Shown: positions 44,164 to 54,081 of the stretch, piece after piece | Position numbering within the stretch: position 1 is the stretch's first letter | Layout of the letters: each line of letters starts with the position of its first letter | Assembly: GCF_014287585.1 (NCBI RefSeq) | Contig: NZ_JACOOJ010000034.1 | Span: 1 to 64,000, forward strand | Direction: 5' to 3' | Source: Parabacteroides hominis | GTDB lineage: Bacteria > Bacteroidota > Bacteroidia > Bacteroidales > Tannerellaceae | Length of the DNA: 64,000 nt | Made by a program: the position numbers and the translations under genes | The notes under the pieces: generated by a model | What the model saw: only the letters and a program-made list of their open reading frames with translations | Told to the model about the DNA's origin: nothing | The model's database searches: none

Positions 44164-44945
44164 AACGCAAGCAAACAAAGAAACGTTTCTACAAGTATAG
44201 ACGATTTATCCGGAAAAACTACTTACGGAAAAGTTATATTTTTATTTAGAGATGGCTTTTTAACGCTTGAAAGAAGAAAGTTTACCTTGTGTCGAGTGAA
44301 GCAAATTCCTCTCAATTGGCATATTGTCACATGAGCCAATTGGCATCTTATCTCCACCCCTTATTGTAATTAAAGGTTTATTTAACATTAGAATGACTTA
44401 ATGATAGAATAAATTCAGACATTGCTTTTTCTTGGACAAAACGAGCTTTTCTCCATCTATTTGCCGTTTATCGCCACAAAGACGGTCGTCATCGCCATGA
44501 CAAGGGACTTCATCGCCATGAAGACGGTCGTCATTACCCATGAACCAGGTGCTCACGGCAACGAAGACGGTCGTCCTGAAAAATTTCTGCGCACCTCACA
44601 GCGGGAAGGCGGGGAAATACTTTTTCCATAAATGATCTGTGCCCCGACCTTGCCCGCAAATATCCGATTCTCCGGCAGTTGAGGTTTATCATATTGTTGC
44701 GTTTTATCCGTTTTGACTGGCAAAACGGAGCCGATACCGGATGATATGCCAACCCCACAACGTCTACAGTCAATCCTGAGTGTCGGAACCAGAGCAAAAA
44801 GTAAGATAAAAACAAACCGAGATTTCAGGTAAAATAGAAAAAAACTGCAAAAAGGGGTTATTGTAATTTATCATCGTGGCGATCGGACAATATCTCATTT
44901 TTCTGCGCATTCAGAACTCCGTCCCATTTTTAATTGGAAATCGGG
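44164..44945. other. Gene-free region with tandem 21-bp repeats
   Basis: No convincing gene. It holds a repeated CAATTGGCAT pair (44313-44322 and 44337-44346), the 21-bp array at 44468-44573, and presumably the sigma-factor promoter. The short frames present run through the repeat and lack motifs. Confidence 0.6.
44468..44573. repeat. Five tandem 21/22-bp units
   Basis: Units start at 44468, 44489, 44510, 44531 and 44553. The shared pattern is TCATCGCCATGAAGACGGTC and variants. Three of the five end in GAAGACGGTCG or AAAGACGGTCG. The fourth unit is 22 bp. Confidence 0.85.
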
Positions 44946-45968
44946 CTATCGTTTATACCAATAGACCTCTCCCCACGTCATTAAGCAACTGGGCGTTCTA
45001 ACGTTTTCCAATTTAATAAATGAAGTCCAATAGGACTCACGATGATCAATCGTGTGCCCTAATTCATTTTCATGTCCAGTAATCACGAGTTTTGGATTGA
45101 ATCCTTCAATCGTATCGGACAAACGGTTCGCCCAACAGTTGATCAACAAAACATCCAATGCAGGAATTTTTGTTTCCACATCAAATAACCACTCCAAATC
45201 ATCTTCACTATATTGATCACCTGTCTGTGCGAAAGTAAAACCTTCAGGAGTCGTCACCACATGGATATTGTTAATCAGTTCACTTTGATGTCCTGGCAAT
45301 ATTTTTACCTCCAACTTGCCCCCCTTTGTTTTAAATTCCCTATCGATGATCTGCTCCGAACGAATGTGGGTTACCATTTCATTCCCTTCCAAACTATTGT
45401 TCGGAGCAATCACTTGTTTTCCCATATCTGTAAACATTTTTACGACAACCGGATCTATATGGTCCGGATGATTATGAGAAAGGAACATAATGTCACACTG
45501 TTCAACAATAGCTTGCATCGTTTTATCTGAGATCAAAGAAGGAGATTCTTTCATAGCCCCTCCACGGTACAAGTCAAAAGCGACAGTGACACTTTTTGTC
45601 TTTACGATAAATCCGTCATTATAGAGTTTATACACTTTCATCCCTTCCTCCAATGGTTTCTGCATGTCTTCCAAAAGACCGCCCAAACGAGATTCCATGA
45701 ATTGGGAAATCGTTCCACTACCATCCAAACGCGTATCATGGAATATACCATCCAGTAATTGTAATGCTGCTTTACGAGCCAATGTCGGATTACCAGAGGA
45801 AGGGGGATTTTCTTTTAAGAGAGCATCTACCAGATGAAAAATTTTTTCAGTTTGATTAATCAGATACACTTCCTGCTTACCCCAAAAAGGCACCGTTTTT
45901 TCCTGCGCTTGTAACAACATATACAATGGCAAAACAAACAATGCTAATAAAAATACACTCTTTCTCAT
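44946..45968 (-). CDS. Secreted metallo-beta-lactamase-fold hydrolase (UlaG-like)
   Basis: A 340-residue secreted protein (signal ending YMLLQA). The metal-binding motif HNHPDHID is at 165-172, followed by ILPGHQSEL, FAQTGDQYSED and VITGHENELGH. These match the MBL fold of the UlaG/lactonase-like group. An N-terminal helical extension of about 110 residues precedes the fold. It probably hydrolyses a lactone or phosphodiester in the periplasm. It ends the row sigma-fecR-susC-susD-phosphoesterase, 89 bp after the phosphoesterase gene. Confidence 0.85.
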   Translation of the reverse strand: MRKSVFLLALFVLPLYMLLQAQEKTVPFWGKQEVYLINQTEKIFHLVDALLKENPPSSGNPTLARKAALQLLDGIFHDTRLDGSGTISQFMESRLGGLLEDMQKPLEEGMKVYKLYNDGFIVKTKSVTVAFDLYRGGAMKESPSLISDKTMQAIVEQCDIMFLSHNHPDHIDPVVVKMFTDMGKQVIAPNNSLEGNEMVTHIRSEQIIDREFKTKGGKLEVKILPGHQSELINNIHVVTTPEGFTFAQTGDQYSEDDLEWLFDVETKIPALDVLLINCWANRLSDTIEGFNPKLVITGHENELGHTIDHRESYWTSFIKLENVRTPSCLMTWGEVYWYKR

Positions 45969-45993
45969 TTGAATAATTATTTAATTTTTGCTC

Positions 45994-46005
45994 GTGAAAT
46001 TTCAC
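45994..46005. promoter_or_regulatory. 12-bp perfect palindrome before the MBL gene
   Basis: GTGAAATTTCAC lies 26 bp upstream of the MBL ATG, in the short gap after the phosphoesterase gene. It could be an operator. The same string type (GTGAAA and TTTCAC) occurs at 58303-58316. Confidence 0.3.
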
Positions 46006-46057
46006 CCTACTCTCACGTCACATTCAATAAAGCTATATCTGGATGAGTACGCGTTTA

Positions 46058-47191
46058 TCACCTCAACTTGAAATGTTTACTAATCTTCTTTGAATTACCA
46101 GCATAGAAATCGATGGTTACATGCCGATCAGAAACATTCATTTTATAAGAGCCTGCCGAAGTCGAACGGATATAGGTTTTCAAACCGGATTTATATTCAT
46201 TCAACAGCTCAATGTCATCCTCATATTTGGATCCATCCTCTTTTTTCTTGGATTTAGCCATTTTGTGAATATTACCGTAATCCTGCGGCTGTTCCGACGT
46301 ACAAGAATAGGTCCCTAACTCCGGTTTAGACCAGACACTATTAACCGTCATTTGTGTAATGCGGCCACCATCCCCATACCAATCTGCCAATTCAGTCGTA
46401 TGAATGTGTCCACAGATACACAAGGCGTTCCGTTGGGCAAATACTTTACGAAAATGTCTACGTGCAGCAGTCTCTTCAGCCGACTTACCCCCGTGGAAGA
46501 ACCATCGGCAACTTCCTCCGTCATAGGGTAAAATCGGACCGTGAGTCAATATAAATGTATGTCGGGCTCCTTCACACTCTTTTAGCATCTGATCAATGAG
46601 TGTATCATCCGGGTCATTGAAATCCAATACAATATAAGCATCACTGCCGATCGTGAAAAAAAAGTTTGTATGGATAATGGACTTTCCTAATTCCTCAGAC
46701 ATCCGTTTCGGCATATAGGCATGATAAGCCTCTTTTGCGTTCGTTCCGCGGATATCATGATTACCCGTCACAGTCACAAAGGGCAAACCATGAAGTTCTG
46801 ACTTGAAGCGGTTCATCACGTCATCTAACATTTTTTTGTGGACCTCCGGATTACCGCAATCTCCTTGAATCAAGTCGCCCAATTGAAATACCATTTTGGT
46901 GTCAGTACCAATCAGTTGGGCAGCCCGTTTAAGTAACAAAGGACAACGCTCTCGCCACATCTCCCCATTACGGGCAAATTCAGCACGTTGTACTCGGTTC
47001 AACCATTCTACCGGTTCATTATAGTCTGCATGATACACACTGGCCGGTTCCGTATCAAAGTGTGTATCGCCTAACAATACGATTGAATATTTTTTCTCCA
47101 GGTTCGATTCAGATAAATAGGACAATCGGCTTCCGAACGCCAAACCTGCAAGCGATGTTGCACTAATTGTTAGAAATGCTCTTCGTTTCAT
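46058..47191 (-). CDS. Exported metallophosphoesterase
   Basis: A 377-residue calcineurin-like phosphoesterase with a basic twin-arginine-like leader (KRRAFLTISATSLAGLAFG). The five metal motifs are visible: LLGDTHFD at 39-46, LGDLIQGD, GNHDIRG, ILTHGPI and CICGHIHTTE. It likely removes phosphate, or cuts a phosphodiester, from a substrate taken up by the neighbouring SusCD pair. It follows susD with a gap that holds a REP-like inverted repeat. Confidence 0.92.
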   Translation of the reverse strand: MKRRAFLTISATSLAGLAFGSRLSYLSESNLEKKYSIVLLGDTHFDTEPASVYHADYNEPVEWLNRVQRAEFARNGEMWRERCPLLLKRAAQLIGTDTKMVFQLGDLIQGDCGNPEVHKKMLDDVMNRFKSELHGLPFVTVTGNHDIRGTNAKEAYHAYMPKRMSEELGKSIIHTNFFFTIGSDAYIVLDFNDPDDTLIDQMLKECEGARHTFILTHGPILPYDGGSCRWFFHGGKSAEETAARRHFRKVFAQRNALCICGHIHTTELADWYGDGGRITQMTVNSVWSKPELGTYSCTSEQPQDYGNIHKMAKSKKKEDGSKYEDDIELLNEYKSGLKTYIRSTSAGSYKMNVSDRHVTIDFYAGNSKKISKHFKLR

Positions 47192-47242
47192 GATATGGAT
47201 CTTTTATATGATGTAAAATATAATATGGTTTAAGATTAGTGT

Positions 47243-47376
47243 GTGTGTCAAAACTGCCTTGTTCCCGCGCTTGACGCGGGATCGCATGAAAACCGGCCGT
47301 ATAAATATCTGATTGATAAGGCCTGTTCTTTTGCGGCCCCGCGTCAAGCGCGGGGACAAGTAGATTTTGACACACC
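47243..47376. repeat. REP-like inverted pair
   Basis: Two inverted arms of about 40 bases (47243-47281, 47336-47376) share GTGTGTCAAAA and TTCCCGCGCTTGACGCGGG-type sequence. Each arm contains its own small palindrome. It lies between susD and the phosphoesterase gene. Confidence 0.82.
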
Positions 47377-47404
47377 GCTATTTTCGTTATTCACATTTTA
47401 CAGA

Positions 47405-49297
47405 TTAATCCTGCCAGCCCGGATTCTGCGTAAGACTTGAGTTCATCTCTCTTTCCTTTGCAGGGATCGGCCAAATCTTTATTTGTTCACCAACACTAAG
47501 ATGCTTGTAAGTAGTCTCACCCCAAATCTGCATCAAACCATTCGTATTAAGTTCTCCTACCTGTTTGGAAGAATGATCTTTAAACTTCCTGTCGTACCAT
47601 GTACCCCAACGAAGCTCGTTAAAGAACATAGAGTCTTCACCTCCAAGTTCAACATAAAACTCTTTACGAATACGCTGCCTCATATCCTCTTGCCCACTCA
47701 CAACAGTCGCAGGATAAGCCTGATCATTAAGAAGAACATGCCCGACACGCTGTCTTACCCTATTTACAAAGGCAACAGCCTCGCTCGTCCTGCCCAGCTC
47801 ATTCAAGCATTCAGCCCGCCTAAGAAGAATTTCAGCATAACGGCAGAGTATAATATCTTCGGAATAGACCCAACGAGTCGTACATTCATCATTTTCTGTT
47901 ACATATTTTCTCCAAAGATAATAAAACTTAGAATTGGTATCTGTACGAATGTCATAAGGCTCTCCAGCATCCAGGATGTACGGCCAACGGAGTGTCCAGG
48001 TATGATTTCCCACACCTGCCTGATTCCCGTCGTAAGTCGAGTAAGGAGTTATAATCGACTGCATCAGACGCGGATCACGATCTTCATATGCCTGACGTAT
48101 TCTTGCCTCATTCCCTTGATCCAAATATTTGCTCATATCGGCTCCATAAGAAACCATATTATTATAAAGAGCCTGATAATTAGAAGTCGCTTCAGTTGTT
48201 CCCCATTCTCCTTTACCGGATTGAAGTCCGTCACGCAGAAAGAAAGCAACCCTTTCCTGGGGAGTCATCGAATGCCATCCGGGACAATATTTTTCCCAAT
48301 CAAATTCGGATCCGTCCGCACACTCGTACATTTCCACAAAAGCTGGATTCGGGAGATAATTGTTCCAAGCAGAACCACCCGTACAACGATTACCATAATT
48401 GATCCCTCTCGGATTTCCCATACCACTTGTTTCAACACATTGTATTGAAAAAATCATCTCATCGCATTGCTCGTTAGCCGGTTTAAAGAGCTGAAAGAAA
48501 TCTCTGTTTCCTTTTACGCCATTACTCGGACTGTAAAGCGAATATCCAAGCCCTTCAATTGCTTCAAAGTCTGCAAGTGCTTTAGCATAATCTCCCATAA
48601 ACTGATAAGCATAACCTCTGAAAGCATAAGCAGCACCTTTTGTTATACGTCCATAACTACTATTACCTTGAGCATATTTACCAGGAAGATTAGATTCATT
48701 GATGCAATCCGTAAGGTCTGAAAGAACTTGGTCCCATACCTCAGCTTCCGATGAACGTGCTTTAGTTGCTTCCGAACTCTCTACATTTTCCGTATAGATA
48801 GGAACACCTCTCCACAAGACATTCAAATGATAATACGCCCAAGCACGCAGAAATTTACATTCGGCTTTCAGTCGCGCTTTCTCGCTGTCCTCCATTTCCG
48901 GGACATTATCAATGTTGTTAATAACATCATTAGCCCTATATACAATCGTATAATAATACTTGTAATGATTGCCGACATTTCCATTCGAAGGCGTACAAGA
49001 ACCGGAAATCACAAAACAATTATTTTTCCAGTTCATATCGATATCCATTACGGACGACCAGGCATCAAACGGAATACCGATAGAAGGACTATCGTAATTT
49101 TTAGAGAATTTCTCATACAGTTCATTATAAACACCCATCACAGCTGCACGGGCAAGGATAGGGCTGGTCCACACATTAGAACTTGAGAAACTATAACTTG
49201 GAGATGTATCAAGAAGATCGCCGGCGCACCCTTCCAAACCGAATAACATACCCGATAAGGTTCCGATGATAGCTATTTTTCTGAATAATTTTTTCAT
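47405..49297 (-). CDS. SusD/RagB-like glycan-binding lipoprotein
   Basis: A 630-residue surface lipoprotein (lipobox LEGC, Cys24). The SusD pattern includes AECKFLRAWAYYHLNVLWRG, GVPIYTENVESSEATKARSS and ILLRRAECLNELGRTSEAVA, and it ends MNSSLTQNPGWQD. It is larger than its relative at 37-39 kb, through long inserted loops (residues about 280-440) rich in aromatic residues and glycine. It follows susC by 31 bp and forms the surface half of the second import system. Confidence 0.95.
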   Translation of the reverse strand: MKKLFRKIAIIGTLSGMLFGLEGCAGDLLDTSPSYSFSSSNVWTSPILARAAVMGVYNELYEKFSKNYDSPSIGIPFDAWSSVMDIDMNWKNNCFVISGSCTPSNGNVGNHYKYYYTIVYRANDVINNIDNVPEMEDSEKARLKAECKFLRAWAYYHLNVLWRGVPIYTENVESSEATKARSSEAEVWDQVLSDLTDCINESNLPGKYAQGNSSYGRITKGAAYAFRGYAYQFMGDYAKALADFEAIEGLGYSLYSPSNGVKGNRDFFQLFKPANEQCDEMIFSIQCVETSGMGNPRGINYGNRCTGGSAWNNYLPNPAFVEMYECADGSEFDWEKYCPGWHSMTPQERVAFFLRDGLQSGKGEWGTTEATSNYQALYNNMVSYGADMSKYLDQGNEARIRQAYEDRDPRLMQSIITPYSTYDGNQAGVGNHTWTLRWPYILDAGEPYDIRTDTNSKFYYLWRKYVTENDECTTRWVYSEDIILCRYAEILLRRAECLNELGRTSEAVAFVNRVRQRVGHVLLNDQAYPATVVSGQEDMRQRIRKEFYVELGGEDSMFFNELRWGTWYDRKFKDHSSKQVGELNTNGLMQIWGETTYKHLSVGEQIKIWPIPAKEREMNSSLTQNPGWQD

Positions 49298-49328
49298 ATT
49301 TTCAATATATTAGCTGTTTCCAAAATAA

Positions 49329-52300
49329 TTAAAATGTTAAATTAATACCGAAGGCATACTGACGCATAGTAGAATATCCCATACTAACACGCATCTCAGG
49401 GTCCATACCGGAGAAGCCTGTAATCGCAAAGAGATTTTCCCCGGAAGCATATACACGAAGTCTTTCAACATAGAACTTTTTAGAAATACTTTTAGGCATT
49501 GTATATCCTAAAGTCAAATTTCGAAGTTTAATGAAATTCCCTTTCTCCAAATGAAGTGAAGAACTTGCCGAACTCTGAGCCCCCGATACATTAACCAAAC
49601 GAGGTTGTTTCGAAGATAAATTGGTTCTCGGATCCGAAGGATTTTCAGGATCATAGAAATAATGATCATCCGCCACCGCATCCGGAATTGCATAGCCATA
49701 AGTAGTTTCACTTGAATTCCTTGACTTACCATAGTAGTAAATACTAAATCCGGCAGATCCGCCCCAAGTCATAGAGAGGTCGAAATCTTTCCAGTTTGCA
49801 CTGGCCTGAATACCAAAATTATATTTAGGGATCGTTGAAGTTCCCTGAAATTCAGAATCATATGAATTACCATAAACTCCATCTCCATTCGCATCTGCAT
49901 AAATATACTCACCATACCAAAGTGCATTTTTAGCAATATTATTATAAGGCTGGAAAGTATAACCTGCCGCTTGCATGGCCTGAAGCCATTGCATATCGTT
50001 TTCCGTACGGATCATACCATCTTTGGGACCACCATTTATATTGACCGTACCGTCTGCATTGAAATAGGAACCATTACCACTGTAAACATTAGGAAGATAA
50101 AATTCATTAATCTGACGTCCTTCGATAACCCTTGTAGTACTACCGGTAGAAACATCTCCTATATTGGTAGAATATTCCGTATGTTCCTCATTCCATCCTT
50201 TTTCCAATTTACCTTTATATTTGCTGACAAAGTTCTTATTAAAAGAAAACTGGCCTTTAATGCTATAACTGAAATCCTTGCCGATATTATCTCTCCATCC
50301 GAGTTCCAATTCAACACCCCTGTTCGTAACTTCCGCAATATTCGCTTTCGGAGCAGTTGCATTTCCCATTACCATATACATATCAGGAGTGTACAGAATT
50401 CCGGTAGTCAACTTGTTATAAACATCTATATTACCATTCAATTTATTATCAAAGAAACCAAAATCAAGACCGACATTAGTAACGGCCGTCTCTTCCCAAG
50501 TAAGAGCGGCATTGGCAATAGAAGTGATGGCGATACCACTTGTCAAAGCTTGACCGGTAGAATAATTTGCTGCCGAATATACAGACTGCCAATCATAATT
50601 GCCGATTGCATTGTTGCCAAGTTTACCCCAAGAAGCACGAAGTTTCAAGTTGGTCAACCACTGTACTGGTTTAAGCCACGTCTCTTCATTCATACGCCAG
50701 CCGGCCGAGAAAGAAGGGAAAGCTCCCCAGCGATAATCAGGAGAAAACCTCGACGAGCCATCATAGCGCAAGTTAAACTCAAACAGATATCTGCTCTTAT
50801 AAGCATAATTCGCACGCCCGAACACCGAGCGGGCAGCATATTCAGTCCCATAACCAGCCGTCGAGTAAGGTGTTGTAGCGGCATCAAGGTCATTTACAGC
50901 AGCATCTGTAAGTCCCAGCTTACTCACATTTGTCTCCCTGTAATCATACGTTTCTTCCTCATAGCCAATCATAGCCGACACATCGTGAACGCCAAAAGAC
51001 TGGTTATAATTAAGTAAATGATTCAACTTCGTGCGATTCGTCCTTGTATAATACATACGAGTATAAAGAGTTGAGGGATCATCGGCTCCTGTTGAATAAG
51101 CCCCCTTAGAAAAACTGAACTTTCCAACGGAAGCGTCCGAGACTTTTCTCTCACGGCGAAGATCCTGATAGTAGAAATCAAAGTTATATGTAAAATATTT
51201 CAGAAACTTGACTTGAGCATACCACTCCGTATAAAGCTGTGAATATTTGTCAAATCCGTTCAATACATTATCCCAAAGTCCGTTATGTGACTGCGGATCC
51301 TCTTCGGGTCCTTCCGGCGCACCATATTTTCCATCATAATACGGATATATACAAGGAACCATCTTCTCCGTGTTCATGGAATTGATATGACTGCTCCCAT
51401 TATAACTGGTAACACTGACTTCTTGATCGGTAACATTTCCCGATGTACGGGTTCCAACCCGCAACCAGTCGGTAATGTCAGAATACAAATTCACACGCCC
51501 CATATAGCGATTATATCCCGTATTCTTCATGATACCCGGATTATCTATATAGGAAAAGCTCATTGAATAACCTGTTTTCTTCTCCTTGCCATTGAGTGAA
51601 ATCGTATGTTTCTGCATCCATTGCTTCGTATAAATCTCATCCCACCAGTCTGTATTGGGATAAGCGACATAGTTCGGATAGCCCGAAGCGGAAATGCCGT
51701 TAGGATCAGCTTTAGCGGCTTCCCAAAGATCAATAGAACTCTGAGAAAACATATCGGAGTTTCCCAAGTTATTAGATGATTCATTCATCAATTTCATATA
51801 CTGGACATAATCCGAAATTGTATGAACAATTTTGAAAGGTTCATTATATGAGACTGTGCCATCATACGTCACACTAATTTTACCCTCCGTGCCGTTTTTG
51901 GTCGTGATAAGGATAACACCGTTAGCACCGCGATTTCCATATATGGCACAAGAAGCCGCATCTTTAAGGATGGAAACATTGGCTATATCAGAAGGATTGA
52001 CCATACTGATACTTTGTTCCATTCCATCAACAAGAATAAGAGGGCTGGAAGAGTTCAATGTCCCGACACCGCGAATGTTATAAGAAAAACTCTCTGCATT
52101 AGGTTGCCCGGAACTTTGCATGATCTGAAGACCTGGTGAGGCACCACTAAGAGCTTGAGAGGCATCGGTAACGGGCCTCGATGACATTTCTTCAAAATTA
52201 ACAGTGGAGACCGAACCAGTCAGGTTTACTTTCTTCTGGGTACTATAACCAACGACAACTACCTCTTCCAATGCTTGCGTATCCTCCGATAATGTAATAT

Positions 52301-52907
52301 CGACAACGGAACGATCTTTAACTTGAATTTCGATTCTATTATATCCTATATAAGAAGCTACCAACACAGAATTTCCATAGACGGATAAAGTGTAATTTCC
52401 ATCGACATCGGTAATAGTCCCATTAGTAGGATTTCCTTTCTCAATGATATTGGCGCCGGGGATCGGCTCTCCGTTTTTATCCGTTACTACGCCTTTTATA
52501 TTTTTCTTGGCCTGTAAAGCGACTAACCTTTCGTTCCCTTTATACAAGGCAATATGCTTGTCGTTTATCACATAATGGATATTCTCTTTTGCAAATAGTT
52601 CATCCAATACTTCAGGAACTGTCTTATCCTTAAAGTTGACAGTAACTTTACGAGTTACTTTTACTTGTTCTAAATTATATGTGAAATAGAAACCACTTTT
52701 TTGTTCAATAGCAGCGAGGACCTCCTGTACAGTCGTATTTTCCATATTCAATGACAATTTCACCGACTGTGAATAGCTTAAATTAGCAAAAGACTGTAAG
52801 GTTCCCAGTAGTATGAATAATATAACACATCTCATAATATTTAGACTTTTTCGAAGCCATGACGATTTATATACACCGCATGGCGTATTTTTCATAATAT
52901 AATGCAT
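49329..52907 (-). CDS. SusC/RagA-like TonB-dependent transporter with STN domain
   Basis: A 1192-residue outer-membrane receptor. It has a signal region ending NLSYSQ, an STN domain (VQEVLAAIEQKSGFYFTYNL), a carboxypeptidase-regulatory-like domain (IKGVVTDKNGEPIPGANIIE), a plug motif ALEEVVVVGYSTQKKVNLTG and AASCAIYGNRGANGVILITT, and a beta-barrel ending in YGINLTF-like aromatic residues (YAFGINLTF). I kept the ATG at 52907 because CAAATGT before it matches the context of the other susC; an in-frame ATG four codons later is equally usable. It pairs with the susD downstream and signals through the FecR upstream. Confidence 0.95.
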   Translation of the reverse strand: MHYIMKNTPCGVYKSSWLRKSLNIMRCVILFILLGTLQSFANLSYSQSVKLSLNMENTTVQEVLAAIEQKSGFYFTYNLEQVKVTRKVTVNFKDKTVPEVLDELFAKENIHYVINDKHIALYKGNERLVALQAKKNIKGVVTDKNGEPIPGANIIEKGNPTNGTITDVDGNYTLSVYGNSVLVASYIGYNRIEIQVKDRSVVDITLSEDTQALEEVVVVGYSTQKKVNLTGSVSTVNFEEMSSRPVTDASQALSGASPGLQIMQSSGQPNAESFSYNIRGVGTLNSSSPLILVDGMEQSISMVNPSDIANVSILKDAASCAIYGNRGANGVILITTKNGTEGKISVTYDGTVSYNEPFKIVHTISDYVQYMKLMNESSNNLGNSDMFSQSSIDLWEAAKADPNGISASGYPNYVAYPNTDWWDEIYTKQWMQKHTISLNGKEKKTGYSMSFSYIDNPGIMKNTGYNRYMGRVNLYSDITDWLRVGTRTSGNVTDQEVSVTSYNGSSHINSMNTEKMVPCIYPYYDGKYGAPEGPEEDPQSHNGLWDNVLNGFDKYSQLYTEWYAQVKFLKYFTYNFDFYYQDLRRERKVSDASVGKFSFSKGAYSTGADDPSTLYTRMYYTRTNRTKLNHLLNYNQSFGVHDVSAMIGYEEETYDYRETNVSKLGLTDAAVNDLDAATTPYSTAGYGTEYAARSVFGRANYAYKSRYLFEFNLRYDGSSRFSPDYRWGAFPSFSAGWRMNEETWLKPVQWLTNLKLRASWGKLGNNAIGNYDWQSVYSAANYSTGQALTSGIAITSIANAALTWEETAVTNVGLDFGFFDNKLNGNIDVYNKLTTGILYTPDMYMVMGNATAPKANIAEVTNRGVELELGWRDNIGKDFSYSIKGQFSFNKNFVSKYKGKLEKGWNEEHTEYSTNIGDVSTGSTTRVIEGRQINEFYLPNVYSGNGSYFNADGTVNINGGPKDGMIRTENDMQWLQAMQAAGYTFQPYNNIAKNALWYGEYIYADANGDGVYGNSYDSEFQGTSTIPKYNFGIQASANWKDFDLSMTWGGSAGFSIYYYGKSRNSSETTYGYAIPDAVADDHYFYDPENPSDPRTNLSSKQPRLVNVSGAQSSASSSLHLEKGNFIKLRNLTLGYTMPKSISKKFYVERLRVYASGENLFAITGFSGMDPEMRVSMGYSTMRQYAFGINLTF

Positions 52908-52970
52908 ACATTTGTAAATGATTAGTTAGTAATAAATTTAGGTTCACTAAAGCGTTACTCGCTTAATCCC

Positions 52971-52998
52971 GGCTGAAGATATTACCGTATCTTCAGCC
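52971..52998. promoter_or_regulatory. Strong hairpin between fecR and susC
   Basis: GGCTGAAGATA and TATCTTCAGCC form a perfect 11-bp stem with a 6-base loop. A T run follows on the plus strand only, so on the minus strand it may act as a processing or attenuation element. Confidence 0.6.
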
Positions 52999-53030
52999 TT
53001 CGTTTTTATAAATCCTTTCCCATAGGCTTT

Positions 53031-54008
53031 TTATTTTAATGGTTTGAAAATCCGTATTTGTTCCCCTTCAAATGAATAATCCAATCTCCGGGTTTCTTTC
53101 AGCAAGTGCAAAACCTGTTCAATGGTAGCTGTATCCTTAAAGCGGCAAGTAAAAACTTCAGAACTTAAAGAATGATCTGTTATAATTATTTTCACATTAA
53201 ATTTCCGTTCCAAATCACGAACAATATTATCAAGTCGGCATTGGATGAAAGCACCTTCTCCTTTCATCCATAATTTAACCGTATTCGTATTGATATTTTT
53301 TTCCAATGTCAAACCGGAACTTTCCGAATATGAAACCTGTTCGTTTGGTTTAAGAGTCAATTTGTTTTTACGGTCGTTTGTTTCCACTTCAACTTTTCCC
53401 TCTGCTAACGTGACAACAGATTTTTCGTCGAAGTAAGCTTTTACATTAAATTTCGTACCCAACACCTTTATTGCCAGCAAAGGTGAATGCACGACAAAAG
53501 GAAGATGTTCCTTATGAGCCACCTCGAAAAAAGCCTCTCCTTCAAGCCGAACATTCCTTTCCTTATCTGAGAATTGAGTCGGGTAAATAAGTTTACTTTG
53601 GGAATTCAACCAGATCTTTGTTCCATCGGCAAGCATTAGAGATGCTCTTTGCCCTTTCGGTACTTCAACCGTATTCTCGCCTACAGTTGCCGGCTGAACC
53701 ATTTCATAAAGATTTAATCCTAATAATCCGATGATAAGGATAGCTGCAACATATTTTAATATGTGGATATATGTAAAATGCTCTTCAGCATTTTTACTCT
53801 TTCCCTGGGAAAGAGTAAAACGATTATACGCCTCTTCTATCTCTCTCCTATCCGAGAATCGCAGTTCATCCTTCAAACTCCATATGCGTTCCATTTCGAA
53901 CAGCCAGTCAGCATTGGGCTTGCCGGATGCAATCCATTGGTCGACTAAACGGAGGTCTTCCGGGGTACAGGTATGTGTGAGGAATCGTATGAGTAATTGT
54001 TCGTCCAT
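53031..54008 (-). CDS. FecR-family anti-sigma factor
   Basis: A 325-residue single-pass protein. Cytoplasmic N-terminal residues 1-85 (TPEDLRLVDQWIASGKPNAD) are followed by a membrane helix near 86-105 (YVAAILIIGLLGLNLYEMV), a FecR domain (VPKGQRASLMLADGTKIWLN, RLEGEAFFEVAHKEHLPFVV) and a C-terminal DUF4974-type domain (IVRDLERKFNVKIIITD). It holds the adjacent sigma factor until SusC is loaded. Confidence 0.95.
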   Translation of the reverse strand: MDEQLLIRFLTHTCTPEDLRLVDQWIASGKPNADWLFEMERIWSLKDELRFSDRREIEEAYNRFTLSQGKSKNAEEHFTYIHILKYVAAILIIGLLGLNLYEMVQPATVGENTVEVPKGQRASLMLADGTKIWLNSQSKLIYPTQFSDKERNVRLEGEAFFEVAHKEHLPFVVHSPLLAIKVLGTKFNVKAYFDEKSVVTLAEGKVEVETNDRKNKLTLKPNEQVSYSESSGLTLEKNINTNTVKLWMKGEGAFIQCRLDNIVRDLERKFNVKIIITDHSLSSEVFTCRFKDTATIEQVLHLLKETRRLDYSFEGEQIRIFKPLK

Positions 54009-54081
54009 CTTCTTTTATTGTGCTTATATAAAGAAGACAATCGAGGCAGGACAAACTACGTGGTCAAAAACAAAGAAAAAT

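Noticed and set aside
44422..44631. 69-residue ORF over the 21-bp array
   Set aside because: The reading frame is a by-product of a 21-bp period (a multiple of three) with no start context or homology.
47163..47440. Two small ORFs on opposite strands sharing VPALDAG
   Set aside because: Both are read through the two arms of the REP-like inverted repeat. The shared peptide reflects the repeat, not a gene family.
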